DNA of 51,330 nt from Chloroflexota bacterium (lineage in GTDB: Bacteria > Chloroflexota > Anaerolineae > Anaerolineales > Villigracilaceae). Made by a program: the position numbers and the translations under genes. The notes beneath the pieces were generated by a model. That model was given only the letters and a program-made list of their open reading frames with translations. It ran no database searches and was not told where the DNA came from. The stretch spans positions 1 to 51,330 of the forward strand of contig JAIOAU010000021.1 of NCBI GenBank assembly GCA_019873655.1. The letters are read 5' to 3'. Positions 13,951 to 22,328 of the stretch are shown here, piece by piece. Numbering within the stretch: the first letter of the stretch is position 1; every line of letters begins with the position of its first letter.

Positions 13951-15306
13951 CTATGGCAGGCGATTCAGGTCGGCCGGGCTGTCCACGTCCACCAGCAGGC
14001 TTTCATCGTGCCAGGGCAGATAGGCGACCGAGAACTGGGCGAAGATAGCGCGCCCGCCGACGTCGCCGCGCAGGTCGAGCAGGGCGGGGAAGGTGAGGCG
14101 GTCGAACAGCACCGGGCTGGCGCGCTGACCGCGTACCTGCGGAGCCAGAATCGGCGGCAGGCCGCGGCGATGCCCTTCGACCAGCGCCCGCAACAGGGTC
14201 GGCGGGACCTGCGGCTGGTCGGCCAGCAGGAAGATCGCCGCGCCCGTCTCCGGCGGCAGGGACGCCAGCCCGGCCCGCAGCGAGGAACTCTGACCGCTTG
14301 ACCACTCGGCGTTGCGGACGGTTCTGACCGGCAAATCTTGCACGGCGGCCTCGACCCGTTCCGCCTCGGCCCCGCTGACCACGACGACCGGTTCGAGGCC
14401 GGCCGAGATCGCCGCCTCGGCCGCGTGCCGCACGAACGGCTTGCCGCGCCAGACGAGCAGTTGTTTGGTCTGGCCGAAGCGTTGCGAGCCTCCGGCGGCC
14501 AGGAGGATGCCCGCTACCTTTTCGTGGACGGAAAACACCTGCTCGTTCTGCAGGGCAGCGACGATGACGGCCTGGTAATCCGTCAGCAGCGCCGCCGCCA
14601 TCTGGCCGCCGACGGACTGCAGGGCGGGCGACTCGGCCTGGTTGAGCAGGACGATCCGCCGCGCCCCGGCGGGGAGGCCCTTCAGCCCGCCTTCGGGATG
14701 GATGAGAACGCGCAGCGCGGCCTCGGCGGTGATCGCTTCGCTTTGCTGCAGATGGCTCAGGCGGGCGAACAGGGCGGGGCGGTGGACGGTTTCATCGGTC
14801 AGCGGCCGGCCGAGGCCGCTCAGCCCGGCGACGACCACGACAACCTCGGCGAAGTCCGGGACGACCGGTTCGTGCGCCGCCGGCGCTTTGAGCGGACGCT
14901 GGCGCGCCCCGTCGGCCTCGACAAGGAGCGGGAGGGCGCGTCTTTGGCAGATTTCGTGTAGCCATAATACCTGATCAGGAGCGAGGCCTGTCAGGCGGTC
15001 GTCTGCTGGCGGGCCGCTGACCAGCGTCACGCCGGAAAGGTCGTCTTCCAGCGCGGCCAGGTCGGCGCGGGATTCGAGAATCAGATGGCGGTCGGCTCCG
15101 GCGGCCTGCCACGCCCCAAGGTGAGTCGTGGTCGTCGCGAGCGCGGCCGGGAAGAGGCTGCCGGTCAGTTGGCGGGCAAGTTGGAAGAGGGCGGTCGTCT
15201 TTCCGCCGGCCCCGGTCAAGGCCAGGGTGAAGGGGCGTCTTTCTCTGGCCGGGGCGGAGGCAAGGGACGGAGGCGGAAGCAGGCGCAACGCCTGGGCGAG
15301 GTTCAT
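13951..15306 (-). CDS. YqeC-MocA fusion: molybdenum hydroxylase accessory protein and molybdenum cofactor cytidylyltransferase
   Basis: 451 aa from the ATG at 15306. The N-terminal half (to about residue 255) is YqeC-like, with a P-loop GAGGKTT, TTTTHLGAWQ, LVEADGARQRPLKAPA and HRPALFARL. The C-terminal half is a MobA/MocA-type nucleotidyltransferase: AGILLAAGGSQRFGQTKQL near 265, WSSGQSSSLRAGL, FLLADQPQ, and LVDVDSPADL at the end. MocA makes molybdopterin cytosine dinucleotide for xanthine-oxidase-type enzymes. YqeC is a conserved partner of selenium-dependent molybdenum hydroxylases. The upstream in-frame start (15327) is rejected because a TATAAT box ends 7 nt before 15306. It serves the hydroxylase operon beyond hisS. 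Confidence 0.88.
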   Translation of the reverse strand: MNLAQALRLLPPPSLASAPARERRPFTLALTGAGGKTTALFQLARQLTGSLFPAALATTTTHLGAWQAAGADRHLILESRADLAALEDDLSGVTLVSGPPADDRLTGLAPDQVLWLHEICQRRALPLLVEADGARQRPLKAPAAHEPVVPDFAEVVVVVAGLSGLGRPLTDETVHRPALFARLSHLQQSEAITAEAALRVLIHPEGGLKGLPAGARRIVLLNQAESPALQSVGGQMAAALLTDYQAVIVAALQNEQVFSVHEKVAGILLAAGGSQRFGQTKQLLVWRGKPFVRHAAEAAISAGLEPVVVVSGAEAERVEAAVQDLPVRTVRNAEWSSGQSSSLRAGLASLPPETGAAIFLLADQPQVPPTLLRALVEGHRRGLPPILAPQVRGQRASPVLFDRLTFPALLDLRGDVGGRAIFAQFSVAYLPWHDESLLVDVDSPADLNRLP

Positions 15307-15313
15307 CGGGGTG

Positions 15314-15319
15314 ATTATA
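15314..15319 (-). promoter_or_regulatory. -10 box of a probable leaderless yqeC-mocA promoter
   Basis: TATAAT on the minus strand, then 7 nt, then the ATG at 15306. No Shine-Dalgarno site can fit. The geometry equals that of queA, udg and the MshA-like gene. Confidence 0.55.
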
Positions 15320-15364
15320 GCGCACATGCCGGAGTAGTCGGCGCCGCAAACGCGTCAAGTGTGC

Positions 15365-15370
15365 TAAAAT
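15365..15370 (+). promoter_or_regulatory. -10 box of hisS
   Basis: TAAAAT at 15365-15370 gives a leader of roughly 27 nt containing GTGAGGAG before the ATG at 15404. This is an ordinary, led transcript, divergent from the leaderless yqeC-mocA promoter. Confidence 0.5.
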
Positions 15371-15403
15371 CGGGCGCGTAGTTTCCCCTCGTGAGGAGTT
15401 GCG

Positions 15404-16675
15404 ATGAAGACGATCATCCCGGCAGTCAAAGGCACGCGCGAATTCTATCCCGAACAGATGGCGGTGCGCAACTATCTGGCGGAGAAGGCCCGCCAGGCCG
15501 CCGAGGCGTTCGGTTATCAGGAGTGGGACGGCCCGTTTCTGGAGAAGATCGATCTCTACGCGGCCAAATCCGGCGAGGAACTGGTCAAGGAGCAGTCGTT
15601 CGTCTTTCAGGACCGCGGCGGCGAGTTGGTGACCCTGCGGCCCGAACTGACGCCCAGCCTGGCGCGCATGATCGCCGCCCGCCAGAACGAACTGGTCTAT
15701 CCGCTGCGCTGGTGGTCGTTTGGCCCCTTCTGGCGCTATGAGCGGCCGCAAAAGGGACGATCGCGCGAGTTCTTCCAGTGGAACGTGGACATGCTCGGCG
15801 TCGACTCGCCCGAAGCGGACGCCGAGTTGATTGCCGTGGCGGCGACTTTCTTGAAATCGGTGGGACTCCAGCCGCAGGAGGCGCGCCTGTTCGTCAACAA
15901 CCGCCGCCTGATGGACGCCCGCTTCGACGCCCTGGACATCCCGCCGGAGAACCGCCTGGCGGTTTCGAATCTGGTGGACCGGCGCAGCAAGATGAAGCCC
16001 GAGGCCTGGGAGGCCTACGCGGCCGAGGTGGGCCTCAGCCCGGCGCAGTTGGACGGGCTGAAGTCGCTGCTGGCCGACAAGGACTTGTGGAAAACCTGGG
16101 AGGAACTGACGCGCCTGTTCGACGCCCTGGAGGCGCTCGGCGTGCGCGACTATGTCGAGTTTGATCCTAACATCGTGCGCGGCCTGCTCTACTACACCGG
16201 CACGGTCTTCGAGGCTTTCGACTTGACCGGCGGCGTGCGGCGCGCCATCCTGGGCGGCGGGCGCTACGACAACCTCCTGGCCGACGTGGGCGGCGAACCG
16301 CTGGCCGGGGTCGGTTTTGCGATGGGCGACGTGGTGATCGGCATCGTCCTCGAGGAGCGCGGCCTGCTGCCGCCTTTTCCGCTCACCCCCGCGCCGGTGC
16401 TGGTGACCGTCTTCGACGCCTCGCGCTGGCTGGATTCGCTGCGCCTGGCGACCGAGTTGCGCCAGGCCGGCCTGAACGTGACCTGTTACCCGGAGCCGGC
16501 CAAACTGCCGCGCCAGTTCAAGTTCGCCGATCGGATGGGGATGCGCGTCGTGGTCGTCTGCGGGCCAGACGAGGCCGCTGCCGGTCAGGTGACGCTCAAG
16601 AACCTGGCCGACGGGACCCAGGTCCAGGTGCGCCGCGCCGAGGCGGCCGAGTCCATTCGCAAGATGCTGGGCTGA
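15404..16675 (+). CDS. hisS: Histidyl-tRNA synthetase
   Basis: 423 aa class II synthetase. The N-terminal PAVKGTREFYPEQM, motif 2 WRYERPQKGRSREFFQ, the histidine-specific block VRGLLYYTGTVFEAF, and motif 3 LGGGRYDNLLADVGGEPLAG-like with GVGFAMGD follow in order. The last about 90 residues form the anticodon-binding domain (PVLVTVFDAS... to SIRKMLG). The histidine-A motif reads RGLLYYT where RGLDYYT is commoner, but the Arg is kept. GAGGAG precedes the ATG. It lies between two molybdenum-hydroxylase accessory genes with no functional link. Confidence 0.94.
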   Translation: MKTIIPAVKGTREFYPEQMAVRNYLAEKARQAAEAFGYQEWDGPFLEKIDLYAAKSGEELVKEQSFVFQDRGGELVTLRPELTPSLARMIAARQNELVYPLRWWSFGPFWRYERPQKGRSREFFQWNVDMLGVDSPEADAELIAVAATFLKSVGLQPQEARLFVNNRRLMDARFDALDIPPENRLAVSNLVDRRSKMKPEAWEAYAAEVGLSPAQLDGLKSLLADKDLWKTWEELTRLFDALEALGVRDYVEFDPNIVRGLLYYTGTVFEAFDLTGGVRRAILGGGRYDNLLADVGGEPLAGVGFAMGDVVIGIVLEERGLLPPFPLTPAPVLVTVFDASRWLDSLRLATELRQAGLNVTCYPEPAKLPRQFKFADRMGMRVVVVCGPDEAAAGQVTLKNLADGTQVQVRRAEAAESIRKMLG

Positions 16676-16676
16676 C

Positions 16677-17498
16677 TCACGCCCACAATTTTCCCCGCAC
16701 TTCGGGCTTGGCGAGGATGGCTTCCAGCACCCCGCCGCCGACCGCCAGGGCCTTATCCGAGACGAGAAAGCAGTAACTCCGATTGCCGCGCGGGTCCACG
16801 TCGCCGATTTTCATCCCTTGCGCGACGCGCAGACCGGGGCGGATCAGGCCGCGCAGCACGCCCTTGAACGGGCTGCGGACGGCCGGCCGTGAACCCTCGG
16901 CCGTTTCGATTTCCGCGATCAATTCCCCCTCTTCGCACAGGTCGCCGATCTCTTTGTGGGCAACCAGCACGCCCTCGGCGGGGGCGCGCAGGACGCGGCG
17001 CGGGTCGCCCTCCGGCAGGCCGGTGTCGGGGTTCGGGCCGCCCTGCCAGTAGACTCGCCCCAGGGTGTGGCCGCGCTGGGTCTCGATTGCTGCCTGGCAG
17101 TTGACGCCCGCCTCGAAGCCCGGCCCCAGCCCGATGTATAGCGCCGGGACGTAGCCGATCGGCTCGGGCGGCGCTTTCCGCATGCGCCCGTCCACGATGA
17201 CCAGCGGATGCAGGGCTTTGGCCGCCGTGCAGGCCGGGTCGATGAGGACGGGCACTTGCTGTTTGCCCAGGATGGTCAGGATGCGCAGGGTGTCGGTCGG
17301 GTCGTCGACGCGCCGGGCGACGTGTCCCTCGACGGCGACTTCGCCGGCGTAGACGGCCTCGGCAAAGCAGACCGTCCGCCGCACGCACAGCGGCTCGGGC
17401 AGTTCGGTGACGACCACCCGCAGGCCGGCGCGCAGCAGACGGACGGCGGCGCCGGTCGCCTGTTCTCCCCCGCCGCGGACGAGGACGATGGCCGGCAT
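16677..17498 (-). CDS. yqeB: YqeB/EF2563-type selenium-dependent molybdenum hydroxylase accessory protein
   Basis: 273 aa. Begins with a Rossmann-like strand VLVRGGGEQATGAAVRLL and has VYAGEVAVEG, PVLIDP, MRKAPPEP and LGPGFEAGVNC. The C-terminal half includes a lipoyl/biotinyl-like hammerhead (VLVAHKEIGDLCEEGELIAE, SPFKGVLRGLIRPGLRVAQG). This layout matches the EF2563/YqeB family that travels with molybdenum hydroxylases containing a labile selenium. The ATG overlaps the TGA of the upstream large subunit gene by 1 bp, so the two are translated from one mRNA. The family's exact reaction is not known to me. Confidence 0.87.
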   Translation of the reverse strand: MPAIVLVRGGGEQATGAAVRLLRAGLRVVVTELPEPLCVRRTVCFAEAVYAGEVAVEGHVARRVDDPTDTLRILTILGKQQVPVLIDPACTAAKALHPLVIVDGRMRKAPPEPIGYVPALYIGLGPGFEAGVNCQAAIETQRGHTLGRVYWQGGPNPDTGLPEGDPRRVLRAPAEGVLVAHKEIGDLCEEGELIAEIETAEGSRPAVRSPFKGVLRGLIRPGLRVAQGMKIGDVDPRGNRSYCFLVSDKALAVGGGVLEAILAKPEVRGKLWA

Positions 17499-19699
17499 CA
17501 GATTTTCCCTAGCCCGCGCAGAACGCGCTCGGGCGTGAGCGGGAACTCGTCGAACCAGACGCCGGTGGCGTCGTGGACGGCGGCGGCGACCGCCGGGGCC
17601 AGCGGCAGGAAGGGCAGTTCGCCCAGCCCGCGCGCCCCGAACGGGCCTTCTTCCTCGGTGATTTCCAGAATCACCGATTCGACCTTCTCCGGCACGTCGA
17701 GGGCGGTTGGAATCAAATAGGTGCTCAATTGGTCCGCCCCGATGTGGCCGTTCTGGATTTTCAGGTCTTCCATCAGGGCGTAGCCCTGCGCCTGGACGAC
17801 GCCGCCCTCGATTTGGCCCTCCACCAGCGCCGGGTTGATGGCGCGGCCGACGTCATCCGCCGAGACGACCCGCAGCAGGCGCACTTCGCCGGTCTCGGTG
17901 TCCACTTCGACCTCGACGGCCTGGGCGACGTAGGCGTAGGAGAAGTTGGGGACGGATTTGCCCGTCTCCGGGTCGAAGGGCTGGGTCTGGGGGGCCAGAT
18001 AGGTGTATTCGGCGATGGCGGGGCGCTCCTCGCGCCTCCACTTTTCGAGCGCCGCGGCGACCGCTCCCTTGATGGCGTTGCCGGCCATAAAGGTCATGCG
18101 CGAAGCCGAGGCCGAGCCGGGGTTACCCATCGTGGCCGAATCGGAGGTGACCAGGGTGACGCGCTCGAATGGGACTCCGGCCGCCTCGGCGGCCATTTGG
18201 GCCATCACGGTGTGCGTCCCTTGCCCGACCTCCGCCCCGGCGTGCCAGACGACCACCTGCTCGATTTCGCTGCGCCCGTGCAGTTCGACGCGCGCCCAGG
18301 AGTTTTCCTGGTAGCCGAAGGAGAAGCCGACATTCTTGAAGCCGCAGGCAAAGCCGCGGCCGCGGACGGTGGACGACGGACGGCTGACGGTGGACGGTTG
18401 ACGTTTCTGCCCCCAGCCGAAACGGTCGCGGGCCGCTTCGATGCACTCGACGATGCTGACCCGCCCCGGCGGGGGCGTGCCGACTCCGAGCGTGTCGCCC
18501 GGCCGCAGAGCGTTGCGGTGACGGAATTCGACCGGGTCCAGGTCCAGTTTTTCGGCCAGTTTGTCCATCTGCAATTCGGCCATCCACAGCGCCTGCGGCG
18601 CGCCGAAGCCGCGGAAGGCCGCGCTCGGCACGTTGTTGGTGTAGACGCCATAGGTGTCCACCTTGACGTTGGGGATGAAATACGGGCCGGTGCAGGTGAT
18701 GGTGGAGTTGCCCAACACCTTGTTGGTCGTGTACATGTAAGCGCCGGCGTCGCCGATGATTTCCACCTCGGCGGCCAGGAGTTTGCCCTCCCGGCTGGCG
18801 CCCCAGCGGGCCTTGATGACCGTCGGGTGGCGCTTGCCGTGGCCGATGATCGACTCCTGGCGCGTCCAAATGATCTTGACTGGGCGTTTCAATCTCATGG
18901 CCGCCAGCGCCAGGACGATTTGCACCGAGATGTCTTCGCGCCCGCCGAACGCGCCGCCGATGGCCGGGTAGATGACGCGCACCTGCTCTTCGGGCAGTCC
19001 CAGGGCGTGGGCGATGGCGGCCCGGTCGGCGTGAGTCCACTGCCCGGCGCATTCGACCGTGATGCGGCCTTCCTCGTCGAGGTAGGCGATCCCCGCTTCG
19101 GGCTGGAGGTAGGCGTGTTCCTGCGCCGGGGTCCGGTAAACGCCTTCGACGATCACATCGGCCTGAGCCAGGGCCGAGTCGACGTCGCCTTTGCGGATTT
19201 TGTAGCGCACGCAGACGTTGGACTCGCCGAGTTCGGGATGGACGAGCGGCGCGCCGGGCTGCATGGCCTCGACCGGATCGAAGACGGCCGGCAGGTCTTC
19301 GTACTCGACCCGAATCAGGTCGCGCGCCCGGGCGGCGATGGCCTCCGTCTCGGCGACGACCGCCGCTACCTGGTCGCCCTCGAAGCGGACGACATCCCCG
19401 GCCACGCCGTTGGGCGCCGGAGCCGACCCCGGTCCGCACAGGACGGGCTGGTCTTTCTTTTGCAGGCCGTACTCGTTGACCGGGACATCTTTGGCGGTGT
19501 AGATGGCAACGACGCCGGGCAGAGCCTCGGCGGCGGAGGTGTCGATTCGCAGCACGCGGGCGTGCGGCCGGCCGGCGAACAGGATTTTCATGTGCAGCAT
19601 GCCGGGCCGCGAGAGGTCGCCGGGGTATTTGGCCGCGCCGGTGACCTTGTCGCGCGCATCAACGCGGGGAAGGGATTTTCCGATGACGCCTTTTTCCAT
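17498..19699 (-). CDS. Xanthine dehydrogenase-family molybdopterin-binding subunit
   Basis: 733 aa. Contains the 'a/b hammerhead' domain (SLPRVDARDKVTGAAKYPGDL start, to about 130) and two molybdopterin-binding domains, with EHAYLQPEAG, GGAFGGRED, YTNNVPSAAFRGFGAPQ, and the catalytic Glu694 in GARGLGELPF. It binds Mo-cytosine dinucleotide and hydroxylates an unknown substrate, likely a purine or N-heterocycle. YqeB and YqeC partners suggest the selenium-dependent subgroup. Around nt 18360-18405 a GACGGTGGAC repeat adds a short in-frame low-complexity segment in the middle of the protein. The next gene downstream, yqeB, overlaps by 1 bp. Confidence 0.92.
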   Translation of the reverse strand: MEKGVIGKSLPRVDARDKVTGAAKYPGDLSRPGMLHMKILFAGRPHARVLRIDTSAAEALPGVVAIYTAKDVPVNEYGLQKKDQPVLCGPGSAPAPNGVAGDVVRFEGDQVAAVVAETEAIAARARDLIRVEYEDLPAVFDPVEAMQPGAPLVHPELGESNVCVRYKIRKGDVDSALAQADVIVEGVYRTPAQEHAYLQPEAGIAYLDEEGRITVECAGQWTHADRAAIAHALGLPEEQVRVIYPAIGGAFGGREDISVQIVLALAAMRLKRPVKIIWTRQESIIGHGKRHPTVIKARWGASREGKLLAAEVEIIGDAGAYMYTTNKVLGNSTITCTGPYFIPNVKVDTYGVYTNNVPSAAFRGFGAPQALWMAELQMDKLAEKLDLDPVEFRHRNALRPGDTLGVGTPPPGRVSIVECIEAARDRFGWGQKRQPSTVSRPSSTVRGRGFACGFKNVGFSFGYQENSWARVELHGRSEIEQVVVWHAGAEVGQGTHTVMAQMAAEAAGVPFERVTLVTSDSATMGNPGSASASRMTFMAGNAIKGAVAAALEKWRREERPAIAEYTYLAPQTQPFDPETGKSVPNFSYAYVAQAVEVEVDTETGEVRLLRVVSADDVGRAINPALVEGQIEGGVVQAQGYALMEDLKIQNGHIGADQLSTYLIPTALDVPEKVESVILEITEEEGPFGARGLGELPFLPLAPAVAAAVHDATGVWFDEFPLTPERVLRGLGKI
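18363..18404. repeat. In-frame GACGGTGGAC repeat in the molybdopterin subunit gene
   Basis: Words of CGGACGGTGGAC, GACGGACGGCTGACGGTGG and ACGGTTGACG repeat over about 42 bp and encode QPSTVSRPSSTVRG on the minus strand, between two conserved blocks. This is the third case in this window of a tandem repeat inserted without breaking the frame. Confidence 0.7.
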
Positions 19700-19720
19700 A
19701 GACTTTTCTCTGCGATATTT

Positions 19721-20143
19721 TCAGCGTTTGTATGGTTTGGCCTTGCGCCGCGGCGGCGGCGCGTCGACCGGCGTATAGGGCGGCGGAGCGACCGCGCTGT
19801 AAATGATCGAATACACGAACGAGAAGACGACCGACAACAAACCCAAGATGACCACGAAGAAGACCAGGATCGCGTAGAGGTGGTTGATGCTGTGAATGAA
19901 GCGGGCGATGTCTTCGAGGACGGGCACGTTCCAGACCCAGTTGGGGAATTGCACCCGGCCCAGCAGTTGGCGCGGAATCGGCCAGCCGTTCTGGAGGCCG
20001 GTTTGCAGCAAAACCATCGTCAGGGCGTAGGAAAGAATCGGGACGAGAATCATCATCAGGCAGCCGATGCCGCGCCAGACGGGATGGACGCTGTCGGGCG
20101 GGCGGGGCGGAACCGGCCGCTGGTATTTGGCGTACTTTGCCAT
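19721..20143 (-). CDS. Small two-TM membrane protein inside the molybdenum hydroxylase operon
   Basis: 140 aa. A basic, Pro-rich N-terminus is followed by a first membrane span (about 24-46, GIGCLMMILVPILSYALTMV), a loop with WNVPVLEDIARFIHSINHLY, and a second span (about 90-115, AILVFFVVILGLLSVVFSFV). A basic PPPRRKAKPYKR tail follows, so both ends are probably cytoplasmic. It lies between the FAD/2Fe-2S and molybdopterin subunit genes on the same strand with short gaps and AGGAGGCAAG before the ATG. I do not recognise a family. The position hints at a membrane anchor for the enzyme, but this is only inference. Confidence 0.75.
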   Translation of the reverse strand: MAKYAKYQRPVPPRPPDSVHPVWRGIGCLMMILVPILSYALTMVLLQTGLQNGWPIPRQLLGRVQFPNWVWNVPVLEDIARFIHSINHLYAILVFFVVILGLLSVVFSFVYSIIYSAVAPPPYTPVDAPPPRRKAKPYKR

Positions 20144-20155
20144 GCTTGCCTCCTT

Positions 20156-21574
20156 TTAGACTTTGGACGCGTCTTCGATGGCCTGGACGATTTTGTAATA
20201 CCCCGTGCAGCGGCACAGGTTGCCGGCGATGGCCTGCAGGATCTCGTCCTGGGTGGGATGGGGCTTTTCTTCCAGCAACTTTGCGCCCGACATGATGAAA
20301 CCGGGGGTGCAGTAGCCGCACTGGACTGCGCCGTCGCGAATGAACGTCTCTTGAAGCGGGTGCAACTGCTCTCCTTGCGCCAGGCCTTCGATGGTGACGA
20401 TCTCAGCGCCGTGGGCGCGCGGCGCGGGAACGAGACAGGCCATCACGGCTTTGCCGTCCAGGAAGACGGTGCAGGCCCCGCATTCGCCCTCGGCGCAGCC
20501 CTCTTTGGTGCCGGTCAGACCGGCCTCCTCGCGCAACAGGCGCAGGAGGGTCTTTTCGTGGCCGGAGGTAAAGGTGTATGGGCGACCGTTGATGGTGGTC
20601 TGGATAGGGGCGGGGGGCGAGAGAGGGCCGCCTCCGCCAGCGGAGGCAGGTGAAGGAGCATCTTTCGCCGCCTGCCCCCACAGAAGCACAGGGTTTTCTG
20701 GGACGCTTGCCTGCTCGCGCGGCTCGCGCAACGCCCGCAGGCCGCGCCGCACGAGAGTCGAGACGAGATAGCGGCGGTAGTCGGCCGAGCCGCGCAGGTC
20801 ATCGATGGGGCGGGCGGCGTTGGCGGCCAGGCGGGCGGCCTGTTCGATGGTCTCGTCTGTCAGTGTTTTGCCGATCAGGAAGGCCTGGGCCTCTTCGGCG
20901 TGGACAATGGTCGGGGCGACAGCGCCCAGGGTGATGACCGCCGATTGGACGGTATCCGCCTCGAGGTCCAGCAGGATGGCGGCGTTGACGACCGAAATGG
21001 CCTGGGCGCGGCGCAGTCCCATCTTGACGAAAGTCCCCCGCTGGCTCGCTTTCATGGCCGGGAAGGCGATTTCGGCCAGCAACTCGTCCGGCTGCATGAC
21101 GGTCTTGCGGACGCCGGTGTAGAACTCAGCCAGGGGGACGCGGCGGCTGCCCCTCGCCGAGCGCAGAGTCACCCAGGCGCCGAGCGCCATCAACGGCGGG
21201 ATGGTGTCGTTGGCCGGGCTGGCGGTGATGAGGTTGCCGGCAATGGTGCCGCGGTTGCGGATTTGCGGCGAGCCGACCTGCCAGGCGGCCTCGACCAGGG
21301 GCAGGGCGTGCTGGCGCAGCAGGGAGGAGACGACGCAGTGGTTGTGGGTGACCAGCGGCCCGAGGTGGAGGACGTTCTGCTCGTCGAGGGTGACTTCGTC
21401 CTGCTGAGGGACGCGGCTGATGTCGATCAGCGTCTCGACGCCGCGGCGGACGCCGCGCTCGAGTTCCAGGAGGAGGTCGGTGCCGCCGGCGATGAGGCGG
21501 GCTTGGTCTCCGTATTCGGCCAGGAGATTGACGGCTTGCTCGAGGGAGGTTGCATTAATGTAGTTCGTCCACAT
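20156..21574 (-). CDS. Xanthine dehydrogenase-family FAD and [2Fe-2S] subunit (fused, FAD first)
   Basis: 472 aa from the ATG at 21574 (MWTNYINATSLEQA). The earlier in-frame start lies within a stem-loop and is rejected. Residues 1-about 290 form the CoxM-type FAD domain (LIAGGTDLLLELERG, RNRGTIAGNLITASPANDT). A linker containing SPASAGGGG is followed from about 315 by the ferredoxin-like domain (GCAEGECGACTVFLDG) and the second cluster domain (VQCGYCTPG, GNLCRCTGYY). All eight cluster cysteines are visible. The FAD-then-2Fe-2S order is the reverse of the usual XdhA order. It passes electrons from the Mo site of the downstream large subunit. Confidence 0.92.
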   Translation of the reverse strand: MWTNYINATSLEQAVNLLAEYGDQARLIAGGTDLLLELERGVRRGVETLIDISRVPQQDEVTLDEQNVLHLGPLVTHNHCVVSSLLRQHALPLVEAAWQVGSPQIRNRGTIAGNLITASPANDTIPPLMALGAWVTLRSARGSRRVPLAEFYTGVRKTVMQPDELLAEIAFPAMKASQRGTFVKMGLRRAQAISVVNAAILLDLEADTVQSAVITLGAVAPTIVHAEEAQAFLIGKTLTDETIEQAARLAANAARPIDDLRGSADYRRYLVSTLVRRGLRALREPREQASVPENPVLLWGQAAKDAPSPASAGGGGPLSPPAPIQTTINGRPYTFTSGHEKTLLRLLREEAGLTGTKEGCAEGECGACTVFLDGKAVMACLVPAPRAHGAEIVTIEGLAQGEQLHPLQETFIRDGAVQCGYCTPGFIMSGAKLLEEKPHPTQDEILQAIAGNLCRCTGYYKIVQAIEDASKV

Positions 21575-21590
21575 GGGGTTATTAAACCAT

Positions 21591-21625
21591 AAAGACACGA
21601 AGGATGCAAATCGCTTCGTGTCTTT
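21591..21625. terminator. Stem-loop between the hydroxylase operon and the upstream helical-protein gene
   Basis: A perfect 12-bp stem, AAAGACACGAAG (21591-21602) and CTTCGTGTCTTT (21614-21625), with an 11-nt loop. It may end the transcript of the 177-aa gene before the hydroxylase operon. The sequence also resembles a dispersed repeat. Confidence 0.6.
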
Positions 21626-21645
21626 GGGTTCGATGGCGGGCGGGG

Positions 21646-22179
21646 TCAACCGCCGGTGGGGGCGGCGCTGCCGGTGATGACCTCGTAGCGGCGGTCGAAG
21701 GCCTCGTTGGCCTGCCGGGCCAGGGCGTCGACGGCGCGGATGGCGGCTTTGAGTCCCTCTCCGCCGATAGAGGCTTCGAGGTTGTCGAGGCCGTGGCTGA
21801 TTTCTTCGGCCAGGACGAAGAAGGTGGTATCGAGAGCGTAGAGTTTTTCCAGTTCGGCCTCGTTGATTTTGACGGCGTCGAAGAAGCCGGAGTAGCCGTA
21901 GGAGGCGGTTTTGATGCGGTCGCTGAAAGTGCGCAGTTTCAGAGCGACCGAATCGATTTCTTCCAGCAGGTCCATTTGACCGGCGGCGACGATGTCTTTT
22001 TGCAGGCGGCCGGCCCGGCTGGCGAGTTCGGCGTATTTCAGCGCCACTTGGTCGCGCAGGATTTGATCGGCGGCGCGGCGGTTGCTGCGCTCGACGTAGC
22101 CGCTAAATCCTGGAATGTAGGAGAGGAGTTTCTTGAAAATATCCTGCTCTCCTTTGATCAGTTCGAAAAGGTCGCTCAT
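21646..22179 (-). CDS. Conserved helical protein of unknown function
   Basis: 177 aa, almost all helical, with no signal or membrane segment. It begins MSDLFELIKGEQDIFKKLL and has SYIPGFSGYVERSNRRAADQ near 20-40. A Tyr/Gly-rich centre (IKTASYGYSGFFDAVKINEAEL) precedes a terminal helix. Similar proteins often accompany SPFH/virion-core-like genes, as I recall, but no such gene is next to it here. CCAGGAGGAACC precedes the ATG, and a TATAAT box (22215-22220, minus strand) lies about 36 nt upstream, divergent from the aldolase promoter. Confidence 0.7.
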   Translation of the reverse strand: MSDLFELIKGEQDIFKKLLSYIPGFSGYVERSNRRAADQILRDQVALKYAELASRAGRLQKDIVAAGQMDLLEEIDSVALKLRTFSDRIKTASYGYSGFFDAVKINEAELEKLYALDTTFFVLAEEISHGLDNLEASIGGEGLKAAIRAVDALARQANEAFDRRYEVITGSAAPTGG

Positions 22180-22214
22180 GGTTCCTCCTGGGGGATGGGA
22201 CGGACGTTTAGGTG

Positions 22215-22281
22215 ATTATACTGCATTGCCGCGAGAATAGTTCAATTAGTTTACGACAATTTTTCGGGAAAGTTGTATAAT
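22215..22281. promoter_or_regulatory. Divergent promoters of the helical-protein gene and fba
   Basis: On the minus strand TATAAT (22215-22220) faces the helical-protein gene. On the plus strand TATAAT (22276-22281) lies 47 nt before the aldolase ATG, with weak -35 sequence around 22251-22258. The leader carries TTGGAGGAG as ribosome binding site. Confidence 0.55.
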
Positions 22282-22328
22282 GGGGCGAATTACGTTTTGA
22301 GCCAGAACGCATTTTGGAGGAGTATCCT

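Noticed and set aside
17573-20653. A 1026-codon open frame on the plus strand opposite the molybdenum hydroxylase genes
   Set aside because: It is the antisense of strongly conserved genes. Its composition is that of a GC-rich shadow frame and it has no domain.
13951-21574. Selenocysteine-containing proteins
   Set aside because: The hydroxylase family uses a labile selenium cofactor. No in-frame TGA with a SECIS-like hairpin was seen in these genes.
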